64,000 bases of DNA from Endocalyx cinctus (taxonomy: Eukaryota; Ascomycota; Sordariomycetes; Amphisphaeriales; Apiosporaceae), in NCBI GenBank assembly GCA_001600455.1, contig BCKC01000009.1, positions 1,674,001-1,738,000 on the forward strand. The letters run 5' to 3'. Positions 31,839 through 44,307 of the stretch are shown piece by piece. A program made the translations under genes and the position numbers. Every line of letters starts with the position of its first letter. Position 1 is the stretch's first letter. The notes under the pieces are model-generated. The model did not search any database, was not told the DNA's origin, and was given only the letters and a program-made list of their open reading frames with translations.

Positions 31839-34164
31839 TGGTGAAGAAGGGAGAGGTTTAGAGAGGGCGAGTTAAGGTATGGGTGAAAAGCTCTCGTGGG
31901 TATTGATATATATCTGTGTGTATTACGTGTGTACGGCGAAACGTATATAGGCTTTCTTTTGTTGGCCTGGAGGGACTCTGTGTTGGGGGCGTAATCAGAG
32001 GGTGAGTTGGGATGGTGAGTTGGGATAATGAGTAGAATATTACAAGTAAGTTGAGGGAGGGAGGGAAATGAGACGGGTATTTATCAATTCTTGTACGCCA
32101 CGACTTTTGACTCACCTTTCCTTACCTACATAGAGTATGCCTGTTATCGCAAAAGTGATGTAGTGAACATGACCTACCTAGCGTAGGATGACGAGGGGAC
32201 CCTGATCAGCCTGACTCTGTTAGCTCGGCCACATACATACCACACACGCCATACGCATCTTTTACCAAGAAAAGACCCTTAATTCCTTCCCCACTTGCGG
32301 GAGCCCCATCATCGTATTTAGGATGCATCTTCCTTGTTATTGGGAATTCTTAAAAAAATCTAGGTTAACTAGAGTTACTTGCTTATTTTATTTTTCCTTT
32401 CTTTCCTCCGTCCTCTTGCATATTCCTTCTTGGTGGTGTGGATGAGATGGAAGCGAGGGAGGGGGGCGAAGCTCATAGTCGCACTATCAATCTCTAAGAT
32501 CTGAAAAGGCTCTGGCGAAAAATCCTTGTTTTTCCCCTTCTTTTCTTCTACTGTACATATATACATATGTATGGAAAGCCTCTTTTTCAAGTTTTACACT
32601 GTTCGTACTAGTAATAACCTCTTTTTTTACCCCCTACATATCGACGACTAGGTAGATATTGTACATAATAAAACAAGAAAAAGCTGCCTAATATGCGTCC
32701 TGCGCCCCTCGTCACGCCGCCGTAAGAAACATGAAGAAAACCGGACTTTTTTCAGTTTTCAGTAGTCCTAGAGGAAGTTCTAGATGGGACCAGGCATGCT
32801 TTTTTCGAGCAAGAAAAAAAAGTACAGTACATGAAGAGAATCGCGACCTACCTGGCGCGTAAGCCTATCTTGCGGTACGTAGATGACGGAAGGCTATGAT
32901 AGAGAATAATAATAATTACGGTATATGGTCTATAATAAGAACCCGTTATACATTATACTTAGTTATTACACTAAATTGACGCTGGAATCGGCACTGGAAC
33001 AAAAACCAGTACGCTAGAATTGGGTGTTAACAATTATATCATATCATCGGACTATATTGAAATAATCATTAGATCACACTTGGAATAACCCGCTCTTTCA
33101 GGGACCCATCTACACTGATGGGAATAAGCGAGGGGAGGCCAAACCGCGTGGAAAATAGGTTAAGAATGTAACGATAGAAGCGACAGGCCAATACGAACAT
33201 GCGAATTATCTTGTTTATTCTCTGCTTAGTTTTTATCTTTCTTTCTTCCGTGGTAGATAGCGCTCGGGCGCTTGGTTCAGCGCAAGAACAAGGCCGTGGC
33301 AAGAATTTACCCCAGAAACACGAGAATATCGGATTATTCCTTTTTTTTTTTTTTTTTCTTGCTTCGCCTCACCATTTCCTACCATAATCGTCATTTTTTA
33401 GTCCTCTCATCACTTAAAATTAGATTTCCACATAAGAAATAGCCAGAAACAAACATAATCGTATTTTTTTTTTTTTTTTTGCGACAATGAAACGCTAACT
33501 TTTAACAACATCAAAATGATACGAAAATGGAGTCATACATAACTCGGCGAACCGATGATCTGCACGATTATGGGTGTCTTACACTAGAGTATGTAACTAG
33601 ATTTTAGACCAGGCGGAAGAGACAAGCCCAAGAGGGAGGGGAAAAAAAAAGAGGCTCGAACCCTATGATGTGGCCCCGACGTCAGCCTGCATGACCCCAT
33701 TTGCGGCGCAATAATCGTTATATCATTCGCCGCGAGACTGAACTCGTGAACGCAATCATGCGAGAGCACAATATATTTCTGACGAACACCCCTTTAGACC
33801 CTGCAGAAGGCAACATGCACTTTTTGCCCTGGTAACCCGTAGAATTACAATAGCATATTTGAATCTAGCAATATCGTAAACTAACATCGAGATCTATTTC
33901 TGCACTTCTCACTGGCGGTGAATGCATAGCTGCAAGCGATCGAAAATACACGACGATCATCAAATGTCTCTAATATAGTTCGCATTTTGTAGCCTTTACA
34001 GTACTACTGTACACATATAGATTCGAGCCTTGTCCTATCTACGCCCGATTTAACGCAAGTTATGTAATCTTCTTTCGCCTTAATTTTTAAGCTTTTGAAA
34101 AAACCCTCGTTTACCTAGAATACACAACCCCCCGAAAACACTAAAGAAATGAAGAGTATCATGC
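31839..34164. other. 2.3-kb gene-poor region
   Basis: AT-rich DNA with long T runs (about 33341-33358 and 33464-33480) and pyrimidine/purine-rich leader DNA upstream of the His-rich gene (31860-32110). A short frame at 33199-33387 reads like a hydrophobic leader followed by a poly-T-encoded Phe run and is not accepted. Nothing else is recognisable. Confidence 0.5.
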
Positions 34165-35775
34165 TCATGATGTTTTGGAAAACTTCACTTCCACCTTCGA
34201 AATCAACCACATGCCCACAAACACCGTCATCATACTCGTAAAAATTACGAACGGCTTGCGGAGGCCGGCCATCGTCGAATAGGTGTAAGATACGATAAGC
34301 TCTCGGTCTCGGTGGTCGTCTACCAGATTTCTCGCCTTGATGGTCAGTACAGTCCGGCCGACGGTGTCGAGATATGTTCTCTCCAAATCTATGCTGAAAT
34401 CCGTGATCGAAGACTCGGGGACGGTGCTGAACCACTTGACATTCCTAACATGAACATTAGTATATATTACGGCCATGCGTAAACCAGGTAAATGGAATAC
34501 TTACTCAGCGCCTTCCGGCAAGATCACTCTCGTTTGAATCTGCTCATATTCGATACCCTCGTTCTGCTTGGGGCCTTCAATGAATGGTACTCTCAAGATA
34601 TAACCATCACCAGAAGTCTTCTTGAGCGAATGTCTCGCATCGGCATTCCAGCCAATTGTGAATGGGTATTTCCAGCCACCAAATACGGGGTAACGGGGCT
34701 TGAGCTCTAACAAGGCTTCTCGTCTGTTACTTCGGAATCGCGACGTCGAAACGTTTCCAATAACGTCGGTAAAGTAGGCATCCTTGCTTCCAACCTGAAG
34801 GGGAATCTTCATCTCCTTTAAAGCATGACTCTCAGGCCCGTAGTACTGCGACTGGGCCCATTTAACTCTGTTAAACTGGGTCGATAGGTTCGCGCCGTAG
34901 TTGTATAGAGTGTAGCGTTCCTCGAAGGCAATATTTCCACCCCAGTGACTAACCTCAACATCACGTTCCAACTCGGTGATGTGGACGACTGGCTTGTTGA
35001 ATTCGAATCGTACTTGGACAGGCGAAGATGCGCCAGCCGGAACCTCGGAGAATGGGCCATAGGTGAGCTTGTTGCCCTGTTTCACAGGGAACTGCTTCGA
35101 ATCACCACTTCCTGGAATCTTAGTGTAATCCGGGACCTCTGAAGATGCCACCTTGACCTCCGTCTTCTGCTTCAGGGTGGGATAGACCGAGGGGCAATAA
35201 GCCGAGAAGGAGTAAACTAGGTACTGCTTGTCCGTTTGTTCGATGGCGGCGGGTAAAGGAGAGTAAGCTTGGAGATAATAGAAGGTGATGCCTAAGGTTT
35301 GCTGGCCGTTCGAAGGGATCGCCTTGGGCAATCGAATTCGGTAGTATTGAGTATCGCTAATGATACTCGGTTAGAAGGACATACGATATTTGTATGGCAA
35401 TAGAGACAGTAAGTAGAATTCTTACCTCAAGGGGTCAAATTCGACTGGTTCAACAGTAAATCCAACTACGCTAGAGTCTTTTCTGTCCGTGACCTCGAAG
35501 CCTCCCACTTTCTCCATTTGGCTGCTGGTAAAGGGTAAGAAATATTCATCTTGGGGCTCTGGTGATACATTTTCGATCAAGACATTGATGGATTCCTTTG
35601 CGAAGCTCTTCTCTAACGACACGATATGTACCAAATTGGCATTTTTGAAGACTTGCGGAGGCTTAAAAGTGGCGGGTAGTGAGTCCTTTGAGGAGGATGA
35701 ACCTGTGGTGTTAACTGCACTAGCGACCGACGAGAATAAGGAAAGACACGAAGCTGCGATTGTGGTAAACTTCAT
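34165..35775 (-). CDS. OST1: Oligosaccharyltransferase subunit OST1 (ribophorin I)
   Basis: A 493-residue subunit of the ER oligosaccharyltransferase, which transfers the dolichol-linked glycan to Asn in nascent proteins. Exons: 35775-35426, 35356-34505 and 34444-34165; all phases close. The N-terminal signal peptide is MKFTTIAASCLSLFSSVASA. The lumenal region shows the family segments KNANLVHIVSLEKSFAKE, YYRIRLPKAIP and EVSHWGGNIAFEERYTLYN. A single C-terminal membrane helix (FVIFTSMMTVFVGMWLI) is followed by a short Lys-containing tail. Length matches fungal OST1. Confidence 0.97.
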
Positions 35776-36897
35776 GTTGAAATTGATATGAAAGAAGCTC
35801 CCATTAAGTGGAGAGCTCCTTCAAATATAGGGAATGAAAGAAGAAGGGAAAAAAGAAGAAGTTTTGGGGCGAGAAATGGCCCTAGAAAGTTGGTGAAGAA
35901 TGAATCTATCAATTACTGCTTCTTCTCCAAGCAGGCGCAGATGGACAGCTACACCTTTCCAATTCAAAAAAGTTACAGCTTACGTTGCGATTCAATGCCA
36001 AGTGTATAAGACCAGGGTCTACGTATCCACATGAATCCACTCGTTATCGGAATAAAGGCATTAATTAATCCGAAACTTTAAAGATATCTAGGCAGCCTAG
36101 GTTAAAGCAGTATATTTAACTAACCGAGCTGTAAAGCTTGATATGCACTTAACCGGTTCATAATGTTTAAATCAAATCATTAGTCACAAAACCACAAAAT
36201 TTAACCCCACTTACTTGTCACAGTTCGTGAAACGGTACTCAGATCATTCAAGTCAAAGCTGAAGTCATATTTGTGGAGACTCTTGAAAAGAATGTAGCCC
36301 TGTATTATTAGAGCCAGAAAGCTCATGAATTTGAGCTCATCGTGGGATGACAAAAATGGCATATGTGAATCTAGACCTAATAGGCCTAGAAGGAGAGGGG
36401 TGGAGGGGCTATTGGCCCACTAATACCCTTCAGCATTGAGCAATTCTCCTCAACACCGCCAAAAAAAAAACATCATCATTCAAATCGTCTAATGTTTTCT
36501 TGATCAACCCATATTTTCTTTTCATTTCTGGCTTTTTCCGCACACTAAATTGACAGAGTTAAGCTAGGGGAGCTGAGTAAGAGTTTACTTGAGATATTAT
36601 TTTCTCAAATTTCGATACTACATAAAACAAATATCCCTCATTACTTTGTTCAACTATCTTAATATCTTATTACTACCCCCACTACTCTCCGCAAGCTCCG
36701 ATTGTCTTAGAGCTCAATCTCTCTCTCAAGATACCTTCTCTCATCTAGTCAGCTTCTTGAATATATATATTTATATATATTTATATACATATATAAGTAT
36801 ATTCAAAGAATTTGCTTTTTTTTTTTTTTTTTTTTTTTTTCAACCTATATATATATTTTTAACCGTGGTTCATCCTTGAGCTTCTTTCACCGCTAAA
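35776..36897. other. Divergent region between OST1 and hexokinase
   Basis: A 1.1-kb region serving as promoter for both genes. Immediately upstream of hexokinase is an AT palindrome with arms TGAATATA/TATATTCA (36758-36805) and a run of about 25 T (36816-36840), probably in the transcript leader. No ORF is credible. Confidence 0.55.
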
Positions 36898-39262
36898 ATG
36901 GTTGGTTTGGGACCTCGAAAGCCTCCATCCCGGAAGGGTAGGTAATTTCTAAATATCATTGTATATTTCTGCCATTGAAACTATTTGCTCTTTCCTCAAT
37001 CCCAATCTTAATCAGAATGTTTTATTTGTCTCCCTATAAGAATTTGTTACTGGATGGAAATTACAGGAGTTACATGTTACTCGTCCGTTATTCTCAATAA
37101 TTTCATTCATTCACTCGTTAGTTGTGGTTGGCTAGCTGTTTTCCGAGAATTAAAAGCTTAATGCTCCAGCCTTAACTGATGAGCAAACATCGTTCCTTCA
37201 TTTAATATCTTTGTTCTATTCAAGGGAATGTTTCATTATAATATTTATCATTCTACCTTCTCAGATTTCCTATTCTTATATAACATGTCATGGCAATTCA
37301 GGATTGTGGTGTTCTTTCGCAAAGACTGAACAAAAGTCAACCAACCCCAACCAAATTATCCTAATTCTACCATTGACCAATTGTGTTAAACTATATTCAT
37401 ATATTCTTCCTATATATATCCTTGTGTCACCGGTAAAATGGAGACTGTTCATCACTGGCATCATTCTTTGGCCGCTTCAAAGCGCCATTCGTATCATCAT
37501 CACGAACATGATGCCTCCACATTTGGTTACAGCTACCCCTATATTTCACTTGAGATAGGTGCATGTGCTAATATGATATTTTATATAGGATCTATGGCCG
37601 ATGTGCCCAAGGATCTCTTAGCCGAGATCAAGACTCTGGAGGACCTCTTCACCGTCAAAACTCCTAAGCTTAAGGAGATCACGGACCACTTCATCTCCGA
37701 GCTTGACAAAGGTAGGAGGGCCTTATATATAAACAATTGACGTGTGTTGCTTATTGTTTCCTAGGTCTTAGTGTGGAAGGTGGCAGTATTGTAAGTTAAT
37801 AGTGACACGAATCCGGCAACCCACAAAAAAAATACTAATCACACCACTTTTAGCCTATGAACCCAACTTGGGTTATGGAGTTCCCCGATGGATATGAGAC
37901 GGGAACTTACTTGGCTTTGGATATGGGCGGTACCAACTTGCGTGTTTGTGAAATTACTCTGACCGAGAATAAGTCGGAGTTCGACATCATCCAGTCGAAG
38001 TACCGTATGCCTGAGGAATTGAAGACGGGAGAGTCTGACGAGCTCTGGGAGTACATCGCCGACTGCTTGCAGCAGTTTATCGAGGCTCATCACGGCGAGA
38101 TACCTGCCTCTCAAGGAAAACTCCCGCTTGGTTTCACATTCTCGTATCCTGCCACTCAGCATTATATCGATGAAGGAATCCTGCAGCGATGGACCAAAGG
38201 CTTTGATATCGATGGCGTAGAGGGTAAGAACGTCGTCCCTATGCTTGAGGCCGCCCTTGATGCGAGAGTAAGTTGGTAGATCAAGCATCTTTCGAAGAAA
38301 ACATGACTGACCCTCGGCAGGGTGTCCCTATCAAAGTCTCTGCCTTGATTAACGACACTACTGGTACCTTGATTGCTTCTGCATACACCGACACAGCTAT
38401 GAAAATTGGCTGCATTTTCGGCACTGGTTGCAATGCTGCCTACATGGAAAACTGCGGTTCCATTCCTAAGTTGGCCCACTTGAACCTGCCTCCTGATCTA
38501 CCTATGGCTATCAACTGTGAATGGGGTGCTTTTGATAACGAACACAAAGTGCTTCCACGAACTAAGTATGATGTTATTATTGATCAAGAGTCCCCTCGTC
38601 CCGGACAGCAGGCATTCGAGAAATGCATTGCCGGTCTCTATCTCGGCGAGATCTTCAGATTGATTATGGTTGATCTCCACGACAACAAAGATATTCACAT
38701 ATTCGAGGGCCAAGACATCAAGTACCTACGAAAGGCATACACGCTCGATGCATCATTCTTATCAGCGATAGAGGAGTACGTCTGTTCTTTTATGTTCTTT
38801 TACGTTTTAGGTATTATGATCATGCTAACACTTGATAGTGATCCGTTTGAGAACTTGCAGGAGACTGCTGATCTCTTCAAGGATAAGCTTCATCTTTCTT
38901 GCACCCGACATGAGTTGGAACTCATCCGCCGAGCTGCGGAGCTGATCGGAACCCGTGCAGCACGCCTCTCAGCCTGTGGTGTTGCCGCTATTTGCAAGAA
39001 GAAGAGCTTGCAGCCATGCCACGTGGGTGCTGACGGTTCGGTATTTAACAAATACCCTCACTTCAAAGCCCGTGGTGCGCAGGCCATGCGAGAGATTCTG
39101 GATTGGCCGGCGAAGAAGAGTTCAAGGGAACAAGACCCTGTGGAGATCTTGGCCGCCGAAGATGGAAGTGGTGTCGGCGCTGCTTTGATTGCCGCTTTGA
39201 CTCTCAAGAGAGTTCAGAAGGGTAATGTGGCCGGTATTCTTCACCCCGAGAACTTCAAATAG
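36898..39262 (+). CDS. HXK1: Hexokinase
   Basis: A 493-residue hexokinase, phosphorylating glucose and fructose to 6-phosphates as the first step of glycolysis. Exons: 36898-36937, 37589-37711, 37765-37790, 37854-38267, 38321-38775 and 38839-39262. Splicing gives the N-terminus MVGLGPRKPPSRKGSMADV, the usual Pezizomycotina form. Seen: the phosphate-1 loop ALDMGGTNLRV, the sugar-binding LGFTFSYPA, catalytic Asp in INDTTGTL, GTGCNAAYMEN, NCEWGAFDNEH, and the adenosine-binding AAEDGSGVGAAL. Intron 1 is unusually long (651 nt) and holds a second in-frame ATG. Catalytic residues look intact, so it is likely the active hexokinase rather than a regulatory hexokinase-like paralogue. Confidence 0.97.
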
Positions 39263-39424
39263 AAGGATTATCTCGACTCAAAAGTTGGACTACTGCGCAC
39301 ATATCAGAATGGACTCCGGACGCTCGATAGAATATAGAGATAGAGGAGGCAGACAGTTATGAAAACAAAAGTCGTGCAATTAGAAAGCCATATGTATCAT
39401 GTGATTTTTAGTTTCGATGCGCAA

Positions 39425-40810
39425 TTATGCTACCTTCTTAACCCATGAAAGTACAGGTGGGAAGTCGGTATTCTGTGACGAGTTAGCTATGTAGAGAAAA
39501 ATACCGATTGTCATCCAGGAAATAGCGGTATGGGTGAAGCCAAGCTTTTTGGTACGGTATGGGATATACTTACTGTCTAAAGTCCAATAGCGTCGCTTGA
39601 CGCCGAGCCATTCCCCTTTCCCTTCCTCTTCTAAACCTTTCATATCGACATCCAATACCTTCCATTCTATATCCATACCGGCGTCGCTGAGGTGAATCTC
39701 TACTACTTTAGTATACACATCGTAGCATACTTTTCGATCGGCGCCTAGGCCATTGAAAAAACTGAAGATACCTCCCTCGTCGAGTAATCCCGGAACGTGC
39801 TCGGTGAAGAACATACGGAGCTGGCCGTAATCCTCACCGAAAGTATCAAAGTAAATGGCATCGTATAGCTCGCCCTGTTCTAGAAGTTTGGGTACGACCT
39901 CTTGCCACTTGCCGGTGTGCACTTTATACGCGCCCTCTTCCGGACCGCTCGCTTCCCATTCCTTGCCGAATTTGCAGTCGGGACTGTTGTTGATATGCTC
40001 TAGAACGGATGGGTGCGCCTCGATGATGTGGTGTTTGGATGGGTTTGTCTCTTTGAACATGGTATCTATTATTCCCATGCCAAACCCTATGTTGAGGATG
40101 CGCTTGCCTTTAACCAGGTCCGGCAGCAGGGCGTCGACGGATTCCCGCATGATCGAGGTCTCCCAGGCCATCATGACGCCGTTCAAGGACTCGTCCACAA
40201 GCTTACCCGCGTCGTAAGTCAAGTTGGACCGCAGATAATCCTCGCTCTTGACGTCTGGGTCCGCGACGTCGGGTTTAGGGGGCACGAAGGCCCGGTCCGG
40301 ATCGGCTTCTAGTATGACGTCGGCCTGCTCTCCATCCCCGTTCTCTTGCTGGTTCTTTTCCTCTTCTCCTTCTCCTTCTTCTTCCTCATCTTCCTCCTCA
40401 GATTCCAACTCCTCGTATCCATCCAACAAGCCGAAAAGAAGCTCGGCCCTCACGCCGGCCTCGACGCAAAGCTGGTATAAATCCGGCAACCCCAACCTGG
40501 AAGCTACGCAGCCCGGAGTTTCGTTTCGGTTGTCGACGTCATTCCAGATGGCGCCGCTAAGGAATAATTCTCTAACTACGGCTTTGGCTACTTCCAGGTC
40601 CTCGGAAGAAGAAGAAGTAGCACCGGCGCAGGAACGGATCGCCGCGTGCAAGGGCGTTTCCCCGGTCGTGGGCTCCTGTACGCTGGCTCGTCCCGGGGCG
40701 TCGAGAGCAGGTTTGAGGCCGGCTAAGTCGTGATTCCAGGCATTTCGTAGGATTTCTGATATGTTAGCCGGGCAAGTCGCCGTTATACGAGCTTCTATCG
40801 TGTCGTCCAT
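39425..40810 (-). CDS. RMT2: Protein arginine N5-methyltransferase Rmt2
   Basis: A 432-residue enzyme that methylates the delta nitrogen of arginine (in yeast, on ribosomal protein Rpl12). Exons 40810-39574 and 39486-39425. N-terminal ankyrin-type segment (TTGETPLHAAIRSC, residues about 50-110), a Glu-rich linker near residue 150, and a SAM-binding domain with RILNIGFGMGIID, HHIIEAHPSVLEHI and YDAIYFDTFGEDYGQ. The final intron (87 nt) is a multiple of three with no stop, so unspliced RNA would still be translated with an extra hydrophobic insert. The start is the first ATG; the TTG six codons upstream is not used. Confidence 0.95.
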   Translation of the reverse strand: MDDTIEARITATCPANISEILRNAWNHDLAGLKPALDAPGRASVQEPTTGETPLHAAIRSCAGATSSSSEDLEVAKAVVRELFLSGAIWNDVDNRNETPGCVASRLGLPDLYQLCVEAGVRAELLFGLLDGYEELESEEEDEEEEGEGEEEKNQQENGDGEQADVILEADPDRAFVPPKPDVADPDVKSEDYLRSNLTYDAGKLVDESLNGVMMAWETSIMRESVDALLPDLVKGKRILNIGFGMGIIDTMFKETNPSKHHIIEAHPSVLEHINNSPDCKFGKEWEASGPEEGAYKVHTGKWQEVVPKLLEQGELYDAIYFDTFGEDYGQLRMFFTEHVPGLLDEGGIFSFFNGLGADRKVCYDVYTKVVEIHLSDAGMDIEWKVLDVDMKGLEEEGKGEWLGVKRRYWTLDSKYIPYRTKKLGFTHTAISWMTIGIFLYIANSSQNTDFPPVLSWVKKVA

Positions 40811-41743
40811 TTTTTTCGTGCGATTCAATAATTTTTTTTTTTTTTTTTTGGCTGTGATACCTCTAAAAGCGCGGGGTTTTACTGTGTAGGTACCTAAGAG
40901 GTACTGTTTACAGGGGATGTTTGCTACCTTAAACCTGGAAAGTTTGGGTACACTACTACCTACCTAGGGTAGGTAGGTACTTAGGTACTTAGGCAGTTAG
41001 GTACTGGAGTGTGTTTAAAATTACCCCACCGGAGCTTAAAGAGAGGGAACCAAGAAAAAAAAAAAAAAAAACATCAGAAAGTAAACATCTCCACTAATAG
41101 CCCCACCTATGCATAGGCCCAGCAGGCCTTAGCACATGCTCATAGTGCCCTCTGTTAATTGGTCAATGCTGAAAGCTGCATACAGAAGCAACTGAAACGG
41201 TTTTATCAAAGTACGACTACATTCAACCCATTACATCTCTACCATCTTTCTTGTAGAACAATACTTTCTATACAACTCTCTATACAATATCATATCACCA
41301 TCATCAATGATAGGTAACTAATATCCATTGGTAAGTCACATTGCGAGATACAACTCGTATTCAAATTTGAAAGATTTATTCTTCAGTTCAGCATTATCCT
41401 TGTCTTCGTCTTCAATTACTTTATTTACTCAATCAAACCAAAAGAAAACAAAAGTAGCTACTAAAGTATGTAGTTGCTATGCAATCTTCTCAGACAACAA
41501 ACTAATTTAGCCTCTATTTTACTTCCTCTGTTTCCTTAAATTGGGCTTCACTTTTTTTCTTTCTTTTTTTCTGGTTTGTTCTTCAATTACTCTCTTAGTA
41601 TTATTGTTTTCTATTGTTATTGTCATGTTTCTCCTATGCTAATAATTAAAGATTTAAAGACGAAAAAGACTTCTTGGTTATCTACACGAAAACCTCTAAG
41701 TGATATCGATAGGAAGAGCCTAGCTCGCCCGGGGTTAATCGTC
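40811..41743. other. Divergent region between RMT2 and the VTC gene
   Basis: A 930-bp region with T19 and A19 runs (near 40831 and 41055), a dense set of TACCTAGG/AGGTACTT-like elements at 40885-41010, and pyrimidine-rich leader DNA before the VTC start. I looked for a Pho4-type CACGTG and did not find one. Confidence 0.5.
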
Positions 41744-44307
41744 ATGAAGTTCGGTGAACAGCTACGTTCGAGCGTTATCCGCGAATACGAATGGTCCTAC
41801 ATTGATTATGATGGACTCAAGACCGACCTCAAGCATGCCTCGGGACCCATAGTTTCCCTCGTCGATATTCAGGACGACAGCCCTACTCCCTCGAATGGAA
41901 ACGGGGACAATAAGGGTAAAGGCAAGGGAAAAGGCAAGGCCGTCGCCCAAAAAAACAAAACCTCGGCAACCCAAAAGAGATCTTGGACCGAAGAAGATGA
42001 ACAGCGATTCATAACAAAGCTCTGGGCCGAGCTTGAAAAGGTCTACACCAAGACCAAAGTCAAGCAGTCGGAAATACACCGTCGCATAGCCGTGAGCGAG
42101 AAGGAAGTTAAGGAAGTTGTCGCTCGCGTTGTCGAACGTGGTCTCGACGAACAAGGTCCGCCCGAAGAAGATTTCTTGCTCCTCGAGGAGGATTTGAGCG
42201 ATATCATTGCCGACGTCCATGATCTCGCCAAATTCGTCCAGCTGAATTATACCGGATTTTATAAGATAATCAAGAAGCATGACGTTAGTCCTCCCTTTCG
42301 ACTTTGCGCTGTTGTTAGTAATGGTGAATGATTGTGCTAACCTACATCGCAGAAAATGACGAATTGGCATCTTCGCCCCTCTTTCGATGCTGCTCTTAAG
42401 CGTAAACCATTTTACAATGAGGACTTCGACGCCGAGCTTCTGAAATTATCTAATATGTATAACAATGTCAGGACTCGGGGTAACCCGGTCCGAGGTGACA
42501 ACGCGGCCGGTGGAGCCCAAGGTAGCTTTGTTCGTAACACGACGAAGTACTGGGTGCACCCGGACAATGTTACCGAGCTTAAGCTCATCATCTTGAAACA
42601 TCTGCCGGTTTTGGTCTTTAATCCCAGCAAGGAATTCGAGCCCGCCGATTCTGCTATAAGCTCTATTTACTATGACAATCCCGACACCTGGTCTCTGTAC
42701 AAAGGACGGTTGTTGAAGAGTGAAGGTGCGGAAGCGATCCGTTTACGATGGTATGGTGGGATGGACAATGATAATATCTTTGTGGAACGAAAAACCCATC
42801 GTGAGGATTGGACCGGTGAGAAGTCTGTGAAAGCTCGATTCTCGTTGAAAGAGAAGAACGTCAACGCCTTTATGAGAGGTGATCTTCTGCCTGAGGCGAT
42901 CTTTGAGAAAGCTCGAAAAGAGGGCAAGAAACCTAAGAAGGTAATCGACGAGCAGGAAAGCCTCGCTAAAGAGGTACAATATTCCGTCCTTAAGCATGGC
43001 TACAAACCGGTCTGCAGGTCGTTTTACAACCGAACCGCTTTCCAGCTTCCAGCCGATGCACGTGTTCGAATTTCTCTCGACACCGAGTTGACGCTTATAC
43101 GCGAGGACAATCTGGATGGTAGCAGGAGATCTGGTAACAACTGGAGACGGATGGATATCGCGATCGATTGGCCTTTCTCCCAGTTACCCCCTGGTGATAT
43201 CTTACGCTTTCCCTACGCTGTTTTGGAAGTGAAGCTCCAAACCCAGCATGGTCAGGAAGCCCCTGAATGGGTTCGCCAGCTTGTCTCTAGTCACTTGGTC
43301 GAGGCTGTTCCCAAATTCTCCAAGTTTATTCATGGTACAGCACACTTATTCCCGAGCCGGATAAACTTGCTTCCGTATTGGATGCCTCAGATGGATGTAG
43401 ATATCCGCAAACCCGTTACTCATGACTTTGGTATCCAGCGCTCGGCCCGAGAACAGAACAGTGGCACGACGTCGGATGGGGATGACGACGATCTGGTTGA
43501 CTCGGATGATGACGAGTATGAAAATGGCGAATCCTCACACCCGACTCAAAGCCGAAACACCTTATCGCAGCATGCTAGAGCCATGATAGCAGATATGGAA
43601 GGCCAAGTCACCGATACTCCGGTACCTCATGAAGATTATCCCATATACGATTCCGATGACGAGTCGGATGAGGAGGATAAAATCGAGGAGGCCCGGCGAG
43701 TCGGTGGTTGGACTTATTATTCAGCCTTAGCTAACAGCTATGCCAAAAAGACGGGTCGCGGCTTGTGGGTGGCAGCTAAGACCTTAACCCCGCGACCAAA
43801 AGCCTCAGTCGTACCACGAAGTAACCGTTTACAGACGTTTTTCGGTAACCAGGAGATTCAAACTAAGAAATTTAAAGCTCCAAAGGGCAAGAGGATTCAT
43901 GTTCCTGTCCGGGTCGAGCCCAAGGTTTATTTCGCGGCGGAAAGAACGTATCTTGGTTGGGTAAGCAGCTCCTCACATTGGAGATTTCTCCTTGTTGAAG
44001 TTAATTTTGCTAACATGATTCCTAGCTTGAATTTTCCATCTATGTCGGCACAATTGCCGTTGCTTTACTCAACTTCGGTACTAAACCGAACACTATTTCC
44101 TTTGTTGTCGCAGGAGTCTTTACGCTTCTTGCTATTCTAGCCCTCTGTTATTCGGTTGTGATATACCTATATCGAAGCAGAGGGATCCGGGCTCACAAAG
44201 CGGCCAAGTACTACGACAAAGTAGGGCCTACGGCCTTATGCGTGGCACTTTTTGCCGGCGTTGCTTTGAACTTTATATTTGAAGGGAAGGAGAGGAGCCT
44301 CTGGTAG
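41744..44307 (+). CDS. VTC4: Vacuolar transporter chaperone subunit, VTC4-type polyphosphate polymerase
   Basis: An 809-residue protein with SPX domain, VTC catalytic domain and DUF202 membrane region, which makes polyphosphate from ATP and moves it into the vacuole. Exons 41744-42283, 42353-43960 and 44026-44307. [22 protein letters not shown] to [10 protein letters not shown] (spanning intron 1), the inositol-pyrophosphate sensor Lys cluster, with a Gly/Lys-rich insert. The VTC core begins [11 protein letters not shown] and carries [21 protein letters not shown] and AVLEVKL, so the basic tunnel residues and the metal-binding Glu appear intact. That favours catalytic Vtc4 over accessory Vtc2/3. 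An acidic linker precedes three membrane helices ending in a short tail. The upstream open frame to 41576 is leader. Confidence 0.9.

Noticed and set aside
33199..33387. 62-codon frame with a hydrophobic start, possible small secreted protein
   Set aside because: Its second half is encoded by a poly-T run and the frame lacks any conserved pattern or clear promoter context.
33640..33700. GGCTCGAACCC string resembling a tRNA T-arm
   Set aside because: No matching acceptor, D or anticodon stems can be drawn around it.
41576..41743. Upstream in-frame extension of the VTC gene
   Set aside because: SPX domains start at MKFG; the extension is AT-rich leader sequence.
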